From Glycine soja (lineage: Eukaryota > Streptophyta > Magnoliopsida > Fabales > Fabaceae), in the NCBI RefSeq assembly GCF_004193775.1, contig NC_041003.1, positions 42,847,611 to 42,911,610 on the forward strand: 64,000 nucleotides of DNA, given 5' to 3'. This document shows, piece after piece, positions 38,581 to 50,054 of this stretch. The notes beneath the pieces are model-generated. The model ran no database searches. It was not told the origin of the DNA and saw only the letters and a program-made list of their open reading frames with translations. Within the stretch, counting starts at the first letter, position 1; each line of letters starts with the position of its first letter. The position numbers and the translations under genes are program-made.

Positions 38581-39229
38581 TATATATTGTGTTTGTTTCA
38601 TGAACTATTATTTATCATTCATGAGAATATAACATGAAAAAGTTATTTTTTTAATATTTTTTATCGATAAGAAATAAGACTTAAACTTGATTTCAATACT
38701 TACACGTTTAATATTTATTGATATTTTGAAGAAAAAAAATATGTTGATTAACTATTATAATTGATTGGAAATCTTTTTATATTTTCAAGAATAATTAAAA
38801 TATGTGTTTGGTTTATTTACTTTTTCTAAAAATATATATTATAATTATAATTATTTAAATATTCTTATCGGCTAAGAGAATAGTAAGGAGGATATATTCA
38901 ATTTTTATTTAAAATATGAATTAATAATATTGATTGAATTTTGACTTTTCCATGAATAAAACATGCACTTGATAATAAGAGAACTAAATTTAAAAAAATT
39001 GATGCACTAAAATCACAAATAAAAAATTAAAAGAGATTAAAATTGTAATTTAACAATTAAAAAAACATCATTTATCATTGTTAATATTGGTACTTTGGCC
39101 ACTACTATTATTATATTAATATTTCCTATTATCATATCCTTGTGTTATTGCAAGTGTCACCAAATTATCTCTATCACTATTACTATAGTTCTCTTTTTCA
39201 CTGCCATTGATCCTATCACCAACGCCACC
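38581..39229. other. AT-rich spacer
   Basis: Very AT-rich; I see no gene, RNA gene or bounded repeat in it. Confidence 0.55.
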
Positions 39230-39670
39230 AACATGTAGTAGTCATCATCTCCATCGCGGCTCGCCGGCGTTCCAGACAGTGACAAAGCTTGCGATCTGAA
39301 GCAGACATAGAAGGGAACGAAGAATGCAACTGCAACGCGTCATGCGGTTCTGAAGAGCACGTCGCCGACGGACTGGTTGGTGGCATATCAAACGTTGTCG
39401 GAGAAGCCGCCATGTTTTAACAACCCTGTTACTGAGGTACTCAGGCATGTCTTAAGTCTATTGAAAACCGGCAGCCAACGCGTCGAGGATGTGTTCATCG
39501 ATCGACACTCTCCGCCGCGGAACTTCAAAGCCTTCGTCAGTGGCCATTTTCGCGAGCGAGCCTTCCCGATTCTTGATGTCCTTATGATGATGACTTGCAG
39601 CAGAAGCATTCCTCTTTGGCGGCACCGCTGCAATCCGAATGCATCAAGAAAGTTAGTAACTATTGTTCAA
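39230..39670. other. GC-rich coding-like island, unrecognised
   Basis: A sharp GC-rich block with CGCCG and CGCGG words inside AT-rich spacer. The plus frame 39377-39793 has plausible amino-acid composition (HVLSLLKTGSQRVEDVFIDR, then HFRERAFPILDVLMMM), but minus-strand frames of similar length exist and no domain is recognised. It could be a gene fragment carried by a transposon or a decayed exon. No splice-consistent model was found. Confidence 0.35.
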
Positions 39671-40869
39671 GAATTTGAAATTGCACTAGTGAAGGATGAT
39701 GCTAATGTGATCATGTATTTGTTATTGCTAATTGGTTTTCAAAGTGTACAAGTATATTGTTTTTGTTCAATTTCTTTCTTTTCTCGTAAGTAATCTGACA
39801 AACATTGGTTTTTAGGTTCTCAACAACACCATCTGACTTAATTGATCATCAAGTTTCTTACAAGTAATAAAAAAGAAAAAGTAATAATATTTGTGAGTAC
39901 TTCAATTTTAGGAGGATTGGTTTGGTGTTAATTAACATGAAAATGATCATCTCGTAGCAAGATTAAGCTGATGCTGAGTATGAAAAGCATTTTATTAACT
40001 TAAATAATAAAATTGTCTCATGAAGGGTAACATTAATTTGTCATATTTTTTCACATTTATAAATTAAATTTGTATTTTTTTTTATCTTCAAGTGATTAAT
40101 TTGTTGTCGTAACATATTTTTATGAATAAATTTAATTATTTATCCCCATTTTTTACTTTTTAGTTTAGTAATTTTTAAATAGTTAAAATTTACAAATAAT
40201 CTCTTAACTTATTTTTTGTTTTAAATTGGTTCGTAATTTTTAAAAGTTTTGAAATAGTCTTCTTATTTTTTTTTAAACAATTAAAGTATTTGATTGAATT
40301 TTTAACAAATGAAGGACCCTATTGAACGTTTTTAAATAATGAAAAGATCTTATTGAATATTTTAATTATTGAAAGACCCAATTTAACTTTTAATTATAAG
40401 TAAAAGATAAATTATATAATTAAATATTTAATTGATGATAAATTAGTTATTTCAAAAAATTGATATTTTTTTACTTTTGAACATAATTTTGAATTTTTTT
40501 ATTAATTTAAGATGTAAAATTTGTCTGATTTATAAAAATTATAAAAATCAATTATGTTCGAACAAACAAATTATGTAAACAAGATGAAAAAATATATGAA
40601 AAGTAAGTCTATGATTACCTGAAATTCTCTTTACCACGCGATAGGTCAGCAAAGCGTGAGCGGGCGCGGAGAAGGAAACGCCAAACACTTCGGCCTAAGC
40701 CTAACGGGAATGAGCAACAACACATTTAGAAAGAAGGGTCGAAGGTTTTGGGCCTGTACTCTAAACATTAATGTCATATTCTTTTCTTATTATTTATGAT
40801 ATTCATTTTTTAAGCAATTTTTATTGCATTTATGATTTTTTTTTTGTTTTAAACATGACTTGATTTATA
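39671..40869. other. AT-rich spacer before the ABC1K pseudogene
   Basis: No gene is visible. Around 40630-40750 there is a short GC-richer stretch (GTCAGCAAAGCGTGAGCGGG, then CCTAAGCCTAACGGGAATGA) with no clear frame. Confidence 0.5.
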
Positions 40870-42755
40870 TAATTTTCTCCGCTCCAAGTCGTCGAAGAAG
40901 GAGTTCACTGTGTTCTCTCGCTATGCGCAAGTGCGAGACCTATTCTCCTCTCGTCGATTCCAAGGTTCCTTCTTTTTCCCTTCGTTTCACTTTTCATATA
41001 CTCACTCACTCGCTTTTCAATTTTAACGAAATGGGTGTTCTTGTTGTTGTTGTTGTGTCAGATAGCATGGAGAAGCTGCCGAACCTGGTGGCGGACATTG
41101 TGCAGACGTCCTTAAACACTGGTCCCAGGGGTGTCCTTAGGTTGGCTCAAGGTGTTCAGGCCTTCCTTGGCGTTGGTCAGGAGTGGTTAACTGATGTCTC
41201 TAAGGTAACCGCAACACTTCATCACATGTTTTTTCTTTTTTTTTTGTCAACAGTTTAATAAAATTGAGTTTGTTTAAACTTATTTTGTTTGAACTGCTTC
41301 TACTTACAAGAAAATGTTGTTTTCTGCTTATTTTGATAAGCAAATCTTATCTGCTTATTAAAAAACATTTTTTTTAAGAAGCACTTATTTTAATTTTTTT
41401 TTAAAGTTTTTACAAACCATAAGTGCTTTATGACAGGGATTGGTCAACAGCTTGATTCAATAAGAGCTTGTGCATGACTCATGAGTGCGTCATTCAGACC
41501 TGTTTGGATAAATTTCTCAAAAAGACACTTCAAATTAACTTATGGATAAGCTAATTCATAGAAGCTCTATCATGTTGGCTTCTTCAAAAGCTGATTTTTA
41601 ACTTATGCATAAGCTAATTTTAGCTTAGGGAGAAACATATTTCATTTTTTCTTATTTCTTTTATCTTTTTTAAGTTCTTATGGAGAAGTTTATCTAAAAA
41701 GACCCTGAATTAAGCAAAACTTGTAAGTAGTAAGAAAGTGTCACTTTCTAATGTTAATCAATACCCATTTAATTGCTTTTATATCAAAATACGAGTCAAT
41801 TTGGATTAACTTCTCAACAAACACTGTTTGGAGAAGAAAATAAAGAGGTAAAGTGAATCAAGCTTTTCCAGTAAAATAGAATCATCTTTTGTGCGCTGCT
41901 TAAGTTGATTATAATTTATGAGAGAAGTTTTATTTATTTTACCTTCTCAGTTTCTTCTCTTATAAGTATTTGTTGACTAGTTTATCTAAATTGGGCCTAA
42001 GTCTAAATAAGTTATATATAAACTCTTCCAAATGCTCCTTATATGTTTAGAATTTGTATCCAAGCCACAGGCAAATGCATCTGTCTTCTTAGCGAGAGAA
42101 TTAGAGTAGGCTGAGGCCATTTGTCAACTACTAGTCTGGTATGGACTATGGAATTGATTTTACAAGTTATCTCCCCTGTCCATACTTGTAAATTAAAGGA
42201 GGATATTTCTTTGAATCATATACTGTTGGAAACAGAAATGTAATTTTACTATGGATGTATAAGGTGAGGTCTGCAATATCTTGCTGCAGTTTACATTGCC
42301 AACACTTTTTTTTTCTTTGTAAATTGTGCATCTTCTCTCTTCTTAAAAATAGTTAATATTCTTCATTTCCTCTACTTCTTTCAATTTTTTTTTGTGTTTT
42401 TATTAAAAAGTTTGGACAGAGTTATTAATTCTCTTGCATCATTTTCATTTGTAGTCAGCAAATTCATCTACTGGGTTACCGACTGAACTGAAGCTTGGTT
42501 TACTCTTCCCCTTTTATTTGAGGAGGCTGTTTGAGCGCATGGGTGCAACCTATATCAAATTGGGTCAGGTATGAGTGGATTCCCCTTCTTACTCCACCTC
42601 CTCCTAGTTTATATTTCATAATGTTATGAGTTAAAAATGATGATGCTTATTTTGTTGTAAAATGACTATATGATCCATATTTAATTACTTTTAGTCAGAG
42701 AAGAGTAGTGCAAGTTGCAGATCCAATTTCTTTTATAGCCGCATAATATGATGTT

Positions 42756-45700
42756 TTGCTGCATATGATTGATAGGTTGTTAGGTGCCAACATAGTTGGG
42801 ATCTATCTTCCTATAGTGATACTTTTGCATACCTTTCCAAAAAAAAAAATCCTGCTTAGATCCAAGTGGGTAGACTGGGGCCCTAAACCTTTTAGGGTCC
42901 TAGATTGCTGGTTTTCGGATAGTTCTTTCAGATCAATTGTCAAGGAGTGCTGGTCTTCCATCCAGCTGAGTGGCTGGGGTGGATATGTGTTAAAAGAGAA
43001 GATGAAACGCTTAAAACAGCGGCTGAAAGTATGGAACAAGGAACATTTCGGGCACACTCTTAAGAAGGTTAAGAAGATCGAGGCTGAGCTAAACAAATTG
43101 GAGGAGGAGACTAATGACAGACAATTAGATCCCCAAGAAGCATTAAGAAGGAAGCAATTACAAGAAGATCTATGGGTAGCAGCGCAATCACATGAATCAA
43201 TTCTTCGGCAAAAGGCGCGATCAAGGTGGATCAGAGAGGGGGACTGTAATTCACGTTATTTCCATTTATTGCTGAATGCAAATCGCAAACATAACTCGTT
43301 GCAAGGAATCATGGTGGATAGGGCCTGGATTGATAACCCGGGACAAGTCAAAGAAGCAGTACGACAGTTCTTCATGTCCAGATTTCATGAACCTGACCAA
43401 ATCAGACCTTGTTTGGATGGAATCCAGTTCCAGACCATAGATAATTCACAAAATGAGATGTTGGTGGGCTGCTTCCTAGAGGATGAAGTTAAGCAGGCTG
43501 TGTGGGACTGTGGAAGCGATAAAAGTCCGGACCCAAACGGACTAAACTTCAAGTTTGTTAAGGAATTTTGGCACCTACTCAAACCAGATATCCTTCGATT
43601 CTTAGACGAATTCTATGTAAATGGAATTCTTCCAAGGGGCAGCAATGCATCGTTTTTAACTTTGATTCCGAAGAGGGATGATCCACAGATGCTGAATGAC
43701 TATAGACCTATTTCCCTAATAGGTATTATGTACAAGATAGTGTCCAAGTTGCTGGCTAAGAGATTGAAGAAGGTGATGCCATTCATTATTGATGAGAGAC
43801 AATCTGCTTTCATACCGGGCAGACATATGATGCACAGTGTAATCATAGCTAATGAGGTGGTTGAAGAGGCTCACAGAAATCAGAAGCCATGTATGATTTT
43901 CAAAGTGGATTATGAGAAGGCTTATGATTCAGTATCGTGGAACTTTCTGCTATACATGTTGAGGCGCATGGGATTTTGCTCCAGATGGATACAATGGATA
44001 GAGGGGTGCTTAAGATCTTCCTCTGTATCAGTGTTAGTGAATGGTAGCCCCACGGCGGAGTTCACTCCTCAGAGAGGGCTCAGACAGGGGGACCCACTGA
44101 CCCCTCTCTTGTATAATATTGTGGCTGAAGGTTTGAATGGCCTGATGCGAGCAGCTACTCAGAAAAATCTGTTCAGAGGTGTCCAGGTGGGTGCCAATAG
44201 TGTGGAAATCAGCATTTTACAATATGCTGATGACACGATCTTTTTTGGTGAGGCGACAATGGAGAATGTCAGGGCAATCAAGGTTATTCTAAGGAGCTTT
44301 GAACTTGTTGCGGGTCTCAAAATAAATTTTGCGAAGAGTAGTGTTACTGCAATCCGTATGCCTGACCAATGGAGCCAACAGGCTGCTTCCCTCTTGAATT
44401 GTAGCTTGATGTCTATTCCCTTTGTTTACTTGGGTATTCCAATTGGGGCAAACCCAAGACGATGTCAGCTATGGGATCCTATTATCAGCAAGTGTGAGAG
44501 AAAGTTATCAAAGTGGAAACAAAAACACTTGTCATTTGGGGGGAGGGTCACACTGATACAGTCTATCTTAACATCTATTCCTATTTATTTTTTCTCTTTT
44601 TTCAGGGTTCCTAGCAAAGTGGTGGACAAGCTGGTTAGATTACAAAGGCGATTCTTATGGGGTGGTGGAGCTGATCATAATAAGATTGCCTGGATCAAGT
44701 GGGAAACGGTGTGCCGTTCAAAGGAGGAAGGGGGACTGGGCATCAAAGATATAAAAAACTTCAATCTTGCGTTGTTGGGAAAATGGAAATGGAGCCTATT
44801 CCACAACGACGGAGATCTATGGGCAAAGGTGTTAGAATCAAAATATGGAGGATGGAGGAGCCTAGATGTAGCATCTTCGGACCATACTGAATCCATTTGG
44901 TGGCGGGACCTGAAACAGGCCCTCCACCACCAACAGCTCGCAAGCGCTTTTCAGAATGGATTGTCGTGGAGGGTTGGCTGCGGTGATAGGATAAAATTTT
45001 GGGAGGACACATGGATTAACGATGACATCTCTCTTGTAGCAAAGTATCCAAGACTATATTCCATTTCCAACCAGCAAAACCATGTTATACAGCAATTGGG
45101 AGCGCAATCGGACTCGGGGTGGGAATGGGATTTTAGATGGAGGAGATCATTATTTGATAGTGAGGTTACCATGGCTGACAGTTTTTTAAATGATATTGAG
45201 GGCAAGACAGTTCACCCATGCAGAAGAGATGAGTGGGTTTGGAAAGCGGAGCCAAGCAGCATCTATTCGACAAAAAGTGCATACAATCTGCTGCAGGGGG
45301 AAATCATAGAGGCCAGTGCTGATGGAGTTTTTGCGGAACTTTGGAAATTAAAGGTTCCAAAGAAAGTTTCAGTTTTTGCTTGGAGACTAATTCGAGATAG
45401 ATTGCCAACAAAGACAAATCTGAGAAGACGACAGGTTGAAATGAGTGACTGCTTGTGCCCTTTCTGCATGACCAGCGAGGAATCTGCAGGGCACTTATTC
45501 TTCCAGTGCAATAAAATTATTCATATCTGGTGGGAGTCTTTATCTTGGGTTGACACCATTACAGCACTACCAGAAAACCCCAAGATGCACTTCCTCCAAC
45601 ATACACTTGGCAAGCCTGCTGGTATTGGGGCAACTAGATGGAGGTGTTGGTGGCTGGCTTTGACATGGACAATTTGGAAGCAGAGGAACAACTTACTTTT

Positions 45701-45839
45701 CTCTAATGGCACACTTAATGCCAACAAACTGCTGGACGACGCACTGTTTATGTTGTGGTCTTGGCTCAAAAATTTCGAGCCACATTTTGTAATACATTAT
45801 AATCATTGGTCCTCTAACCTTAGAGATGGCTTTGGTTAG
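42756..45839 (+). CDS. LINE reverse transcriptase (ORF2 fragment)
   Basis: An unbroken 1027-codon frame. Recognisable homology starts near WVDWGPKPFRVLDCWF (42870), at the end of the missing endonuclease domain. The RT domain carries NDYRPISLIG, the catalytic block FKVDYEKAYDSVSWN, the QGDPLTPLLY motif and YADDTIFF (residues about 330-600). Then follow thumb/connector sequence (GRVTLIQSILTSIPIYFFS) and a C-terminal zf-RVT region (WKLKVPKKVSVFAWRLIRDR ... CPFCMTSEESAGHLFFQC). No RNase H domain follows. Such proteins copy LINE RNA at a nicked target; without the endonuclease this copy is not autonomous. The ATG at 42756 lies in the target repeat, so it is not the native start. The lack of stops in 3 kb suggests a young insertion. 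Confidence 0.9.
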   Translation: MLHMIDRLLGANIVGIYLPIVILLHTFPKKKILLRSKWVDWGPKPFRVLDCWFSDSSFRSIVKECWSSIQLSGWGGYVLKEKMKRLKQRLKVWNKEHFGHTLKKVKKIEAELNKLEEETNDRQLDPQEALRRKQLQEDLWVAAQSHESILRQKARSRWIREGDCNSRYFHLLLNANRKHNSLQGIMVDRAWIDNPGQVKEAVRQFFMSRFHEPDQIRPCLDGIQFQTIDNSQNEMLVGCFLEDEVKQAVWDCGSDKSPDPNGLNFKFVKEFWHLLKPDILRFLDEFYVNGILPRGSNASFLTLIPKRDDPQMLNDYRPISLIGIMYKIVSKLLAKRLKKVMPFIIDERQSAFIPGRHMMHSVIIANEVVEEAHRNQKPCMIFKVDYEKAYDSVSWNFLLYMLRRMGFCSRWIQWIEGCLRSSSVSVLVNGSPTAEFTPQRGLRQGDPLTPLLYNIVAEGLNGLMRAATQKNLFRGVQVGANSVEISILQYADDTIFFGEATMENVRAIKVILRSFELVAGLKINFAKSSVTAIRMPDQWSQQAASLLNCSLMSIPFVYLGIPIGANPRRCQLWDPIISKCERKLSKWKQKHLSFGGRVTLIQSILTSIPIYFFSFFRVPSKVVDKLVRLQRRFLWGGGADHNKIAWIKWETVCRSKEEGGLGIKDIKNFNLALLGKWKWSLFHNDGDLWAKVLESKYGGWRSLDVASSDHTESIWWRDLKQALHHQQLASAFQNGLSWRVGCGDRIKFWEDTWINDDISLVAKYPRLYSISNQQNHVIQQLGAQSDSGWEWDFRWRRSLFDSEVTMADSFLNDIEGKTVHPCRRDEWVWKAEPSSIYSTKSAYNLLQGEIIEASADGVFAELWKLKVPKKVSVFAWRLIRDRLPTKTNLRRRQVEMSDCLCPFCMTSEESAGHLFFQCNKIIHIWWESLSWVDTITALPENPKMHFLQHTLGKPAGIGATRWRCWWLALTWTIWKQRNNLLFSNGTLNANKLLDDALFMLWSWLKNFEPHFVIHYNHWSSNLRDGFG

Positions 45840-45981
45840 GATATACTCAGCTTGGTTCCCTTTCAGACTGTCTTTAGTCTGATTTGGAACCATTAGCTTA
45901 TCGATCATTACTTGTAATGTTTGTACCTCTGGTACTTCTTATATATATACAATTATCTTTGCTGATCAAAAAAAAAAAAAT
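42758..45981 (+). mobile_element. 5'-truncated L1-type LINE in ABC1K intron
   Basis: Inserted in the sense direction. It ends in a 13-base A run (45968-45980) and is flanked by a 12-bp direct repeat ATATGATGTTTT (42746-42757 and 45982-45993). The element encodes a long reverse-transcriptase frame but lacks ORF1 and the endonuclease domain, so it is a 5'-truncated copy. The first ~90 bases (42758-42850) are not clearly LINE coding sequence and may be filler; an A11 run lies at 42839-42849. Confidence 0.88.
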
Positions 45982-46399
45982 ATATGATGTTTTTATCAAC
46001 ACAGAAGTTATTTCCTAATTTGATAGTTGATACTTGATATTCTTATGGCACACACCTTTATATAAAATATATTGATGGTTATATGTAGGATATAAGGAGA
46101 AGGGAGAGTTAGTTAAGATAGTTAGTTTGTTAATGAGTTAGAGGGATTTATTAGATATAAATAGGGGAAGAAGGTTAGGAGAGGGGGAGATCTGTTCATT
46201 TTGTAGATTGAGCCTTAGCTCTTTGTGAAAGGAGAAATCCTTTGTGAAGGGGAAATCTTGGAGGAGAGTTTTTTCTCCTATTTTCTATTCTTCTCATCCT
46301 AGTCAATAAAATCCTTTCTTTTCTTCCTCATTTCAATTCTTGGTTCCTAACAAATTGGTTTGACTTGCTGGATCTTTAAGGGAGAGCCAGTGTTAGAGA

Positions 46400-47640
46400 T
46401 GGATGGAGGAAGCGCAAATTTGGGCTAAGAAGGTGGAACTGCCAGCGTTCATGGGTACAGACCCAATTGGTTGGATTGCTAGGGCTGAAAAATTCTGAGA
46501 TACAAGAAATTCCTTCATTCTATAAGCAGCAATATGCATTCATGAGCATGGAGGGTACTGCGACACATTGGTTCTACATTTGGAGCCAGAAGAACCCAGA
46601 TTCAAATTGGGAGTCATTTTCCACAGCTTTGATCAAAAGATTCGGAGATCGCTATGGTAACCACATCTTTTGAAAGATTGAGTATCTTGAAGCAAGAAGA
46701 GCAAACTGAGATGGAAATCCACATTGAAGAAAAGGAGACTTCCACAGTGTTCTTGAAAGAGAGGACAAGCAAGGAATCCGAGCATAAGCAAATGTTGCAG
46801 CTGTTGGTGAAGAATCAAGAAGTCAAACAAGACATCATTCTTGCAAGGCCAGCATTTCACAGTTAAAGCATAAACTGCACAAGATACTGAAGAGTCAAGA
46901 AATCATTCTTGAAGAGAAAAGGGTGAAAGATGAGGAAAGGATGGAGACGCATCCCTCTCACATCAAGAAGACTGAGGGAATAAAAGAGATCAAGATGTGG
47001 CTGGAGAGGTGGATGCAGGAACAAGACATCATGTTAGAGGACAAGATTACGAATAAGCAAAGCATTCAAGAGGAGATCAATGCCCATTCACCCAATCATG
47101 TCAATAAGACCATGGAAGGGAGTGGGTCAGAATGCGGCGATAATACAGAGGTTCATTCTTGGACAAGAAAGGTGCAGTTAGCCACCTTTGGGGGTTGCAC
47201 AAAGGGAGAAGCAAAAGAGGATCACCTTGTTTGTGTGTTACATCAAGCATTGGAAACAATAAATACAATAATGAGAGCAAGTTAGGGAGATCAGCAGAAT
47301 CCTTGAAGCCAGAGAAGGAGCTTGTTTTCTTTGAGGAAGAGTCAGTCAGCCCATCATCATCCTTGGAACCAGCAAACAGAAAATCATCAGGGGTAGACAT
47401 TTCTATCAAAGGCACTGGAGATGCAGAGCTAGTTGTTGAAGAGTCCCCAGTCAAAGACCACCCAATCTCTCAAGTTGGGAAACTCCCATGGGCTCGAATT
47501 GCATCTTTGTTTCGAACCCCAATAGTGTGCTTCATACGACATTCACCCAACACAAGTCAAGGTCAAACTGCGCTGATCCCTGCCAAGAGCACATTTTTGG
47601 CCCAACATATAATGCAAACAAGGAAAAATCAATGAGTGGC
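46400..47640 (+). pseudogene. Partial gag of the LTR element
   Basis: The frames 46467-46673, 46654-46866, 46923-47285 and 47159-47635 overlap in different phases. The first part shows the retrotransposon gag signature (YAFMSMEGTATHWFYIWSQK, then SFSTALIKRFGDRYGN). The rest is Glu/Lys-rich coiled-coil-like sequence (MEIHIEEKETSTVF, LKNQEVKQDI). The phase changes show it is broken or non-coding. No zinc knuckle, protease or RT was seen. Confidence 0.7.
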
Positions 47641-47712
47641 TGCAATGTGATTCAGTTGACCGTGAAGGCCAATGAAAGTCTTTTGTCAAAATATGCAAAT
47701 TGGGATGAAGAT

Positions 47713-47730
47713 GGGGGGGGGGGGGGGGGG
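47713..47730. repeat. Poly-G run (G18)
   Basis: An uninterrupted run of 18 G, about 100 bp upstream of the 3' LTR of the LTR element. The exact length is uncertain because such runs are error-prone in sequencing. Confidence 0.85.
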
Positions 47731-49421
47731 TACTGTGCAAGTAGATTTTGGGGAAACAGTTACATGAAATCTATATGTTATCAATTGGTTGTTTTCAACC
47801 TTGAGAACAAGGCTGATTTCTAGGAGGAGTGTATTGTTAGAATATAAGGAGAAGGGAGAGTTAGTTAAGATAGTTAGACTATTAATGAGTTAGTTAGTGG
47901 GGTTTATTAGATATAAATAAGGGAAGAAGGATAGGAGAGAGGGAGATTTGTTGTCATTGTAACTTGAGCATTAGCTCTTTGAGAAAGGAGAAATCCTTTG
48001 TGAAGGGAAAACCCTTGACGGAGAGAGTTTTTTCTTGTATTTTCTGTTCTCATCCTAGTCAATAAACTCCTTTCTTTTTTCCTCATTTCAATTCTTGGTT
48101 CCTAACATTATATTTGGTTTTCTGTGTGGTAGTTCATAGCATCAGCACCAATGCTGTTCCTTTTGAGGAAATTGAATCTATATTGCGCAAGGAATTAGGA
48201 AAGCCATTAGAAAGCGTTTATGAATACATTGACCCAACACCAGTTGCTTCTGCTTCTATACCACAGGTATATCTTGTACACCTATATTTATCTTTCCCAA
48301 ACTTTTTTATTCGGATTACTATGTGGCTGCTAATGCATTTGGTATATATTACATCTAGGTTCATGGTGCAAGGCTAAAAGGCTCCTGGGAGGATGTGGTT
48401 ATAAAGGTCTTAAAACCTGGAATAGAGGACATATAAGTGGCAGATCTTAATTTTGTTTATGTTGTTGCTAGGATATTGGAGTTCTTGAGTCCTGAAATAA
48501 GCCGAACATCACTAGTAAGCAGTATGTGCACTTATACCTCTACATGGATATTTTTGCTACAGCATGAAAATAGCATTTTTCCTTCTGAAGTATCTGTTCC
48601 CAAACACTGAATAAAATTCTTAACTATGTGGCCTATTTTTTTTATCATCCTTTAATCTCATCCATTGTACTTAATTCATTGTTCTTTTTAGTTTCTTGTA
48701 TAGAAAAGAAAACTTAGAACTTCTTTTTTCACATTTATCTGTTCTTATTTTCTTCATTGTAAATAAATGGTCGTGGGCAGAATTTTCTTGTAATGTGAGC
48801 AATTTTTTAGTAGGTTGGTATTGTCAAAGATATATGTTAGTCTATGCTTGAAGAAGTTGATTTTTACAAGGAGGCTGCAAATATTGAGGCTTTCAGGAGA
48901 TATTTAGAAACAATGGGACTCACAGGGAATGCAACAGCTCCAAAAGTGTATCAATACTGCAGTACAAAGAAAGTTTTAACTATGCAAAGACTATATGGAG
49001 TTCCTCTTACTGACCTAGACTCCATAAGTTCATTAGTTTCTAATCCAGAAACCAGCCTTATAACTGCTCTCAATGTGTGGTATGACTCTGAAATTCTATT
49101 TTGCAGTTAGCAATCCTATACTTCTTTTAACTAGAACTTTGTCTATCTCGGTATAAAATGTTGCAGGTTTGGAAGTTTGCTTGCATGTAAATTGTTTCAT
49201 GCAGATGTACATGCAGGAAATCTGTGGCTTCTACATGATGGTCATATTGGGTTTCTTAACTTCGGTATGCTTGAGCTTTATCTTCTTTGTGCATATTTAT
49301 AAATATGATTTTAACCTTTTGTTGTGCATTTGCCATCTGTTAATGTTCTAATGTTTCAAACCAGGATGTTGATGCTAAGACCTTTGCCAGAGATTTGGAA
49401 AAAGTATTCTCATCAATTAAG

Positions 49422-50054
49422 GCAAGTATTGTAACTCACATATACTCACTTGTCAATCATGTGTGACTACGGAGGTGAATGCAGATTTGAAGAGCACATA
49501 TCAGTTTTTACTTTTTATACTAGTGGCATCCACACTATAGTGTGTTTGTCTATGTCTTTCAATCTTGATCTGTCATGCAAAATCCAATGTTTGGGATTTT
49601 CTCTGCTCACTCACAATAGGATATTCCAGTGCTCTCACTTAACGCATCCCCTATGGATTTTGATCCTCTCGTTCTAGTGTTTAACATCACAGGACGTGTG
49701 GAGAGAGACGCACAGACCATACATGCGATAAATGTGTAGAGACCTATGCAGTGTCTTCGTATATCTATCACTCCCTGCACATATGGTCATGAGAAAATTG
49801 ATGAGTAATTGATTATGTATGTATATATGAATCTGTGTGTGCATGAATTTATTGGAGATTTAATTGTAAGCAATGTTCGATATTTAGTTAAGAAAAATTA
49901 AGATCTATCATTTATTAGGTGGTGTATATTTGTGCCTCTTCGAAATAATGGGGTTAGGTTGGATTAATATAAAGTGGTCTTATTATAATAGTTATCTTAT
50001 CTAGTGGGCAAAGAGTGTCATCTAGGACTAGAAAAAAAGTATTTTTCCGGTGAT
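49422..50054. other. ABC1K intron sequence before the solo-LTR-like block
   Basis: Intron remnant after the 49365-49421 exon. Its first bases GCAAGT would be a GC-type donor. No other gene is visible; the small frame at 49450-49677 is not convincing. Confidence 0.5.

Larger units (their letters stand above)
46084..48107 (+). mobile_element. Non-autonomous LTR retrotransposon, gag-only, Ty3-like
   Basis: Two LTRs of about 270 bp, 46084-46352 and 47835-48107, start TGT(T)AG.ATATAAGGAGAAG and end TTCTTGGTTCCTAACA. Both sides carry the 5-bp duplication TTATA (46079-46083, 48108-48112). A purine tract TAGGAGGAGTG precedes the 3' LTR. The ~1.5-kb interior has a gag relic but no protease, RT or integrase, so the element depends on others. 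It inserted 89 bp downstream of the LINE in the same ABC1K intron. The LTRs differ by substitutions and small indels. Confidence 0.9.

Noticed and set aside
42758..42850. Sequence upstream of the LINE RT as a separate SINE or LINE 3' end with its own A11 run
   Set aside because: No A/B boxes and no separate target duplication; the 12-bp repeat at 42746 places it within the LINE insertion, though its origin is unclear.
48114..49677. Short frames as independent genes
   Set aside because: They are exon-plus-intron read-throughs of the ABC1K pseudogene or intron noise.
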